From Flabesymbios commensalis (Eukaryota > Annelida > Polychaeta > Terebellida > Flabelligeridae): 64,000 nt of DNA. The translations under genes and the position numbers were made by a program. Shown in pieces: positions 58,534 to 64,000 of this stretch. The notes below the pieces were generated by a model that was given only the letters and a program-made list of their open reading frames with translations, did no database searches and had not been told where the DNA came from. The stretch lies in contig OZ024914.1 of assembly GCA_964017125.1 (NCBI GenBank), positions 21,696,282-21,760,281 on the forward strand. Direction: 5' to 3'. Position 1 is the first letter of the stretch, and every line of letters starts with the position of its first letter.

Positions 58534-59269
58534 TGAGATCTGCTCTCATATTGATACATGTGATATATATCAGTATTACGTTTGTTCTCATTGTATATAA
58601 GAATCATCTTCTCCGGGGAAAACTTCTTAACAGTATCATAGTTAATTGAGCTCCCTGTTTGCAATTAGAATGATGAAATACACCAAAGAGCAACACCTAG
58701 TCTATCCGGATTCAAAAGCTATAATCCCACCGCATGGATCGAAAGCGGTACGCTGCACTATTGTTCGTGGTTGACATAGACTCTTACTATACATGTAACG
58801 TTGGAGTGATTAATATAAATACTTTCGTATCAGGCCTTACTGTCAACGTTCTTCGGTTGTGCAAGGGTGCGTCTACAATAACATGAATTAGGTGGGGTAA
58901 TGACCGCTCCCACAGAAAATGCATCAGATGGAAAAATATATTAGCACCAGCTTAATCCATCACTGCTTCCTGAGAACTTTTATAGATGATGGATGCTCAG
59001 GTGGTCATGGCCAGATGGTCAGACCTGTGGCTGTTGTCTAATGTATTGATCTGGTCAGTGTGGTCAGTGCATGGCCTTATAAACATTCCTAGAAAGGTCT
59101 AGTTTTTTGTGAACAAAAAACTGGAGATGTTTCCCCTCCAGCAGCATAACCATAAAGGTTGATAGTTAATAGTTGTAGTGTCAATGGCTTTTGTAATTAT
59201 TGTCATTAAATGGCTCCTGTGGACAGTAGAGACTATATATTAAGCGTTTTTTATTCCGTTTTGGTGCGA
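58534..59269. other. Stretch without recognised features
   Basis: No gene or repeat identified. Confidence 0.5.
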
Positions 59270-59470
59270 AACACTTGTCAACACTCCCAGCATCAAAGCA
59301 GCACTGGTTCAACGCCTTGTGTTTACTGGGATCTGCGTTCAGCTGGTCTAGTATTGCTTAATACTGCTGGCGACAATTACAAGCCGACACAGACCCAATG
59401 TATGTTATTTTTTGGGCCGGCGTCGCCGGTGCTGGCCAGTATCCATTCAGTCCTTGTCAGTACTTTATGC
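59270..59470. repeat. GGCCAGCGTC-family fragments
   Basis: cagcactggttcaacgccttgtgtttactggg at the left and gggccggcgtcgccggtgctggccag at the right. Confidence 0.6.
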
Positions 59471-60061
59471 TGAGGTACCTGCATGTTCTTTTTGAACTTC
59501 GTATTTTTCAGATTTAACATATATATATAAATTCATAGTACATACGATATACAGTACAGAACAAAAGAAAACAAGACAATACGTAAGGGGCCTTGCAAAG
59601 TTAAAACAATTCCAGACATCCCCAAAAAATTTGGGTAGAGCTCACAACACCCACCCTCCCCCTATCCTATTTTTTTTCGGAAACCAATCTCCGACATTGA
59701 CAGAAAACTTAGTACATGTAGTGGTGGGGAACGAGTAAAGTGCAGTTTTTTTACATTATTTAATACTCAAAAATAAATGTTAATTAAAAATATTTTTTTG
59801 GGTTTTCCAATTTTCTATTTTCTTTCCAAAATAGTCCTGGACCCACCGACACACTTTCAAATTTATTTTGGATGTTTGTAATTGTTTTTAATTTTGCAAC
59901 ATCCCTAAGACATGATAAAAAAAAAAAGAACAAAAACAAAAATATGCTACATCTATGTGAAGTGTTTTACGTGGTTATTATCTGGTTAGTTAATAAGAAT
60001 TGAAAAAAAAAGTAATATTATATTCACGATAATATGAAAGTTCAAAATGTATATTTGTCGT
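59471..60061. other. AT-rich stretch without recognised features
   Basis: Contains short (TA)n near 59520 and long A or T runs. No gene recognised. Confidence 0.5.
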
Positions 60062-60420
60062 CATCTGATCGCCCAGCAAACAAGAGAAATGAAATGAAAA
60101 CAAGCCCAATGCCGATTCAATGGCGGTCCACCGCCTACGACGCTGGCCCGTCACCAAATCAACACTAGGCCAATGCGTCGAGTCTACTGAGGAATAGCCC
60201 CCATCGTCATCACAACATAACAAGATATACGTCCATCCAACCCCCATCCAGTGCCGCAGACTGTGGGCCAACACTATAGCAACACCGGGCGAACGCTTCG
60301 TACATACATACAAAATGTACCTGCATGTTGGTGGTACGGTCACGATGCTTTGAACCAAAGCTGGGTTAATGTTGGCCCGACGTTTGTGATGCTGGCCCAC
60401 ATTGACCGCCTGCAGGATAG
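60062..60420. repeat. GGCCAGCGTC-family repeat cluster
   Basis: The left copy (gcccagcaaacaagag ... cgcctacgacgctggcccg) and right copies (gtgccgcagactgtgggcc; gttggcccgacgtttgtgat) overlap. A 190-codon minus-strand frame (59990-60562) spans them and is not supported as a gene. Confidence 0.65.
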
Positions 60421-61216
60421 ACAGAGAGAACGCACAGACACAAAAAAGCAGATCGGACGAAGAAATGAGCAGTGAGAGGTAAAGCAATATATATCCACCT
60501 CTATAGAGGGGAGACATGATAAACATCAATCCTCGATCTGTGTCCATCTGCCTTCCTCTCACCTCTACGTCAACACGGATAAGAACAATTTATTCAATGG
60601 GGAATCTAAGAATTGACACACTTTGTTCAAGTGGGCGACTAAAAACATAAACACTTACAAACTGTTAACTAGAACCAAAATGCGGTTACGAGAGGGGCTA
60701 AAGAACTGTTTCAGATGTGACTTTTCCAGTTTTAATCAATAATGTTTTACTGTTTTTTTTAATATATCGTCTGAAATTTCCGATAATCCGGTGCACCAGA
60801 TAAATGATCAAACAAAAAAGTACAAAAGAAGCGCTGGAGAATGGACAGATGAACGGACGAACAGTAGATGTTTGCCCCTTTCGCAGCCGCCGTGTCTTGC
60901 TGATCAAGCATCAAGCACTGAATGAAAGCTGGGCAATATTAGTATACATTGGTTCGTCCATCACCCACTGCATTGTATTGTCTTGCAGTCTCCAGTACTC
61001 TGGTCTGGTCTGGTTTTGCATAAAATCTTACTTTAATGGATGAAATAACACAAAACAATGTCGGACTCAAGCGATATAATTAGAATAATAAGCCTAATTT
61101 GTAAAGTTTTATTAATTTTATTATTAATAATTCATTCATGATACACATAGTGGATAAAACTAACTATATGTCAAATGTAGCTTTGTGAAGGGAGCTAATG
61201 AATTCTAATCCTCTGA
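60421..61216. other. Stretch left of the second duplicated flank
   Basis: AT-rich. 60880-60990 resembles the left part of the GGCCAGCGTC cluster at 25250 (gaacgga phrase, gtgtcttgctgatcaagcatc, gcaatattagtatacattgg, then cttgcagtctccag), so this longer unit is also dispersed. No gene recognised. Confidence 0.5.
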
Positions 61217-63958
61217 GACCTTAACGGCAACATTATCATGATTATAGAAAAGCCTCATTTTTTACCAACACTACTGTATATGTAGATGCTGTAGATAAAA
61301 TAATAATCTTGCTCAGTTAACAATACGATCAAGACTACATCACAACAAGATGTTATTGTTAGAATTATGTCCACTGTAATTAGGTTATTGCTATGGTAAC
61401 ATATACACGTGATACACGTGATAATGTAAACCTAAAGTTTTATATGTTAAATGGCCTAAGGAAAAACAGATGTACACATTTCGAAATAAAACAAACTATC
61501 ACATCACTCACATCCGTCAGTCAAAACAAAAACTACGCGTGATAACACCAGATCAAGATTATATCAATATCGTCTTTGTTATTTAAAATGATTTTAATGT
61601 CTTACACATGATAATTTTAACACCACTTACTAAGCTCTATTATGTTAAGCACGAAAATGTCAATATTATTCGACATTGAGATGCAAAATGTCACTTGACA
61701 GTTATGGACCCTTCACATCTAAGGTGATCATTTATAATGTTTGGTCATCTACAGAAACAGTATACATGCATAAAGCCATAAACACAGTCATACCGAAATA
61801 AATAATAAATGCATGTTAATGACGACAAAATACCTTGTCTGTCATTTTTACCAAGTGATCATCTCACCTGGTATCTGAGTGAGAGGTAGGTTCATAAGCA
61901 AAAATACTAAGCAAATCTAGCAAGAAAGACATGGCACAAAATCACAATAAGCTTAAAGCACAAAATATCTTGCAAAACCAACCAGAATCAATATCAGATC
62001 TGAAGGTTTATATGGGCACATAACTATAATGTCTGTATCCTTCTCCACCTCACAACCCGCGAAGGACAATTCGACCTGCAATTAATGTGTAGGCTAATAT
62101 TTATTTTCAAAATCCTCATACAAACGTGGTCATGTGAATTATATAATATTGTGTTTTGCATGGATTTTGAAACCAGAACATCATGTAATCGAGATGAATA
62201 ATCATGTCAATGTAGCAAGCACACAATGCACTTTATCTTTGTCAGCGTTAGTTTCCCTGTGCCCGCACGTATTCGAAAATTTACCACAAAATAAAAATAT
62301 ATTTTTTCCCCAAATTAGCATATTTCCATATCATTTCATCATGTTTATGGTGCTCATTGATAAAGTGATGAAAGTAAACAATTTGATGATTTAGAGAGCT
62401 AGTATTTATTTTCGAAATCCTCAGTATCTGACAGTCAGACTAAAAGTAAAGTATGTATTTCCTTTACACATATATCTAGATTGTTGTGAGAATAATAAGC
62501 ATGATAATAAATTCCTAATAGGACCAACACACTTTTTATAGTAAGAGTGATTTCAGTATTTGTTCATCTTTCTCAGATATTTGTTCAGCTTTGTTTGGAC
62601 GACCTCATTAACTTTTCCAGAAATAAGGCCAAAATAGTTTTTATTTATTTTTTTCTCCCTCTCTCATGAGATTTTGTTTTTTCGCTCATCAAAGACAGAG
62701 AAAAATTAGAGGGCTTATGTATAGTAAAAGTTGCACTACATGGCATGGCAGTGATCCATTAAAAATTGCGTCCTCTAGAATCTTTCCTATCAGAAAGTTC
62801 ATCATTAACTCAGAAAGTTCATCATTAAACTGTCAAAACAAACTCCGAATCGTAGCTAATACAAGATGCCATATTTAACACATCAGAGGTTAGGATTAGG
62901 CCTAAGTCTGGAGTCAATTGGTCTAAATTATAATGTGATCAAAGTAAATAGAAACACTTTCACTGATAAGACATATTTTGTCAGATTATCATCACTCACA
63001 AAATGAGTTCAGAGATATTTCTGAAGACCTGACACTCTTCTGCTGTGATAGCCTACGTCTCTAGAGTGAATGATCAAGTAACGTCTGACTAGAACAGCCC
63101 GGTGCCTTCTCCAACTTACATACATGTTTGCTCACAGAGTCAGCATAGAACAATCCGGGTGACCTCCTCCGGACGTGTAGATTCACAGACTCAACTTCAT
63201 AGATTAATACCATTGACTAGAATCATCCATATCTAGGTCATTATCAAGGACACAATGTGAAATACACGTGGAATCTATGATCCTTATAAATAGATGTACA
63301 GATCTATGAATCCAAAAGAAATCAAGAATATATATCTGACAAATGTCCATGAGTGTTCAGTTCAAATGTAGTTATACACGCTGTAGCAATGTGTCGTTCC
63401 AACGTCAATGTTTCAGCTTTCACACTATTATTAAGCTTTGTAGTAACATTTAAAAGCCAAGTTGGAAAATCGCCCATCTGGTGAAACAAGATGAGTTGAC
63501 GTCAAAGCCATAGCTGCGACAAAGCAGCTCGTTCTCTAGTGTGGTGTAATTGAACTGTTAAATCGAAGCCAGTGAAATTACATCTTGTATAGGAGAATTA
63601 ACCCTTATCCTGCTAAATTACATAATTTAAATTCTCACCCGATTGAATTTGAATCTCACTACCGCAACCCACAACTTCAAGTGGCTGAAAATTACACATA
63701 TTTGTTTAATTTGACACCAAAAATTTGCAAATATTGATGCTTAAACACTCATTCCATTCTCAAAAGTGATTTAATCGGATGATAAAACGGATTAAAATAA
63801 CTGTAGTGGTGATCAGCAGGCAAAGGGTTAATGTGTAATATAATCTGAAACAGATACACCAGACCAGCGCTGTGGAAATGTCTGCTGGATTAGGTGATAG
63901 CAGAGCCGAAGCAAAAAGCTCAGGTAAGATTTATAAACTGCTATCTCCCCGGGATATA
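61217..63958. repeat. Right copy of the locus-scale tandem duplication
   Basis: Matches 1-2900 throughout in the same orientation, with indels (for example, the roughly 60-base segment at 2750-2815 holding copy 1's stop is missing, and 63943-63970 has extra bases). It is the 3' flank of the second ankyrin gene copy, whose last codons follow. Confidence 0.92.
63599..63835. mobile_element. TTAACCC-family MITE (right-copy counterpart)
   Basis: attaacccttatcctgctaa begins it and gcaggcaaagggttaa ends it. It is better preserved than 2462-2688 and shares its position in the duplicate. Confidence 0.7.
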
Positions 63959-64000
63959 TCATTGCTTGGTGATACCATTAGATACAGATTCCACATTTCT
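63959..64000 (-). CDS. Ankyrin-repeat gene, copy 2: last codons (partial)
   Basis: The first 13 codons on the minus strand from the window edge read RNVESVSNGITKQ and then TGA. RNVESVS matches copy 1 exactly (about 2881-2900), in the same frame. After that the copies differ: copy 1 continues through a long unconserved stretch while copy 2 stops. The rest of the exon lies beyond the window, so the intactness of copy 2 cannot be judged. Confidence 0.7.
   Translation of the reverse strand, partial: RNVESVSNGITKQ

Noticed and set aside
59990-60562. 190-codon minus-strand frame
   Set aside because: It spans repeat copies and AT-rich DNA, and the peptide shows no domain.

Overview
The window looks like an AT-rich, repeat-loaded piece of an animal nuclear genome. 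Short exons of about 66-430 bases carry canonical GT/AG splice sites and are split by introns of up to about 27 kb. tRNA-derived SINEs, many hairpin MITEs, a CR1/jockey-like LINE fragment, a piggyBac relic and an LTR element fill the rest. The repeat mix fits a marine invertebrate, perhaps a mollusc, but nothing here proves the phylum. No bacterial-type operons, complete rRNAs or good tRNA genes are visible.

Host gene. One ankyrin-repeat gene runs on the minus strand. Five exons are visible, from 5' to 3': 32862-32927, 31786-31892, 4901-5008, 3755-3853 and 2772-3197. Four of them join in frame into successive ankyrin repeats followed by a Ser/Thr/Gly-rich tail. The 5'-most exon joins the next with a one-base phase problem. 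The first exon and promoter were not found. At the right edge (61217-64000) the 3' flank of this gene (1-2900) reappears, ending in the last 14 codons of a second gene copy. The locus is therefore tandemly duplicated with a period of about 61 kb, and the two copies end in different C-termini.

Region by region: 1-5 kb holds the duplicated 3' flank and three exons, with a (GACC)n-type microsatellite in an intron. 5-31.8 kb is one giant intron with a 370-bp near-perfect palindrome, an unassigned 155-codon ORF, a 42-bp minisatellite, hairpin MITEs, a SINE, and a young 5.9-kb LTR element without recognisable gag-pol (18610-24541, target duplication CTCTT) that carries a 74-bp tandem array. 31.8-33 kb holds two exons and a SINE. 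33-38 kb is MITE-rich. 38.5-57.2 kb is a direct segmental duplication (A, 38.5-46.5 kb; B, 47.65-57.2 kb) separated by a LINE fragment and a 200-N assembly gap. Copy B was later hit by a 2.1-kb piggyBac relic, a 3.2-kb terminal-inverted-repeat transposon and a 76-nt tRNA-like insert, and copy A gives the unoccupied site for each. Copy A holds extra satellite DNA rich in AGGTCA motifs. 57-61 kb has a TA-flanked MITE, a SINE tail grown into a (CATT)n microsatellite, and more palindromic repeats.

Best leads: piggyBac insertion at TTAG rather than TTAA, supported by a paralogous empty site; the large non-coding LTR element with its 74-bp array; a dimeric tRNA-derived SINE; a highly dispersed GGCCAGCGTC palindrome family; and the unassigned ORF at 11330-11797. 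No defence-type or operon-like system was seen.
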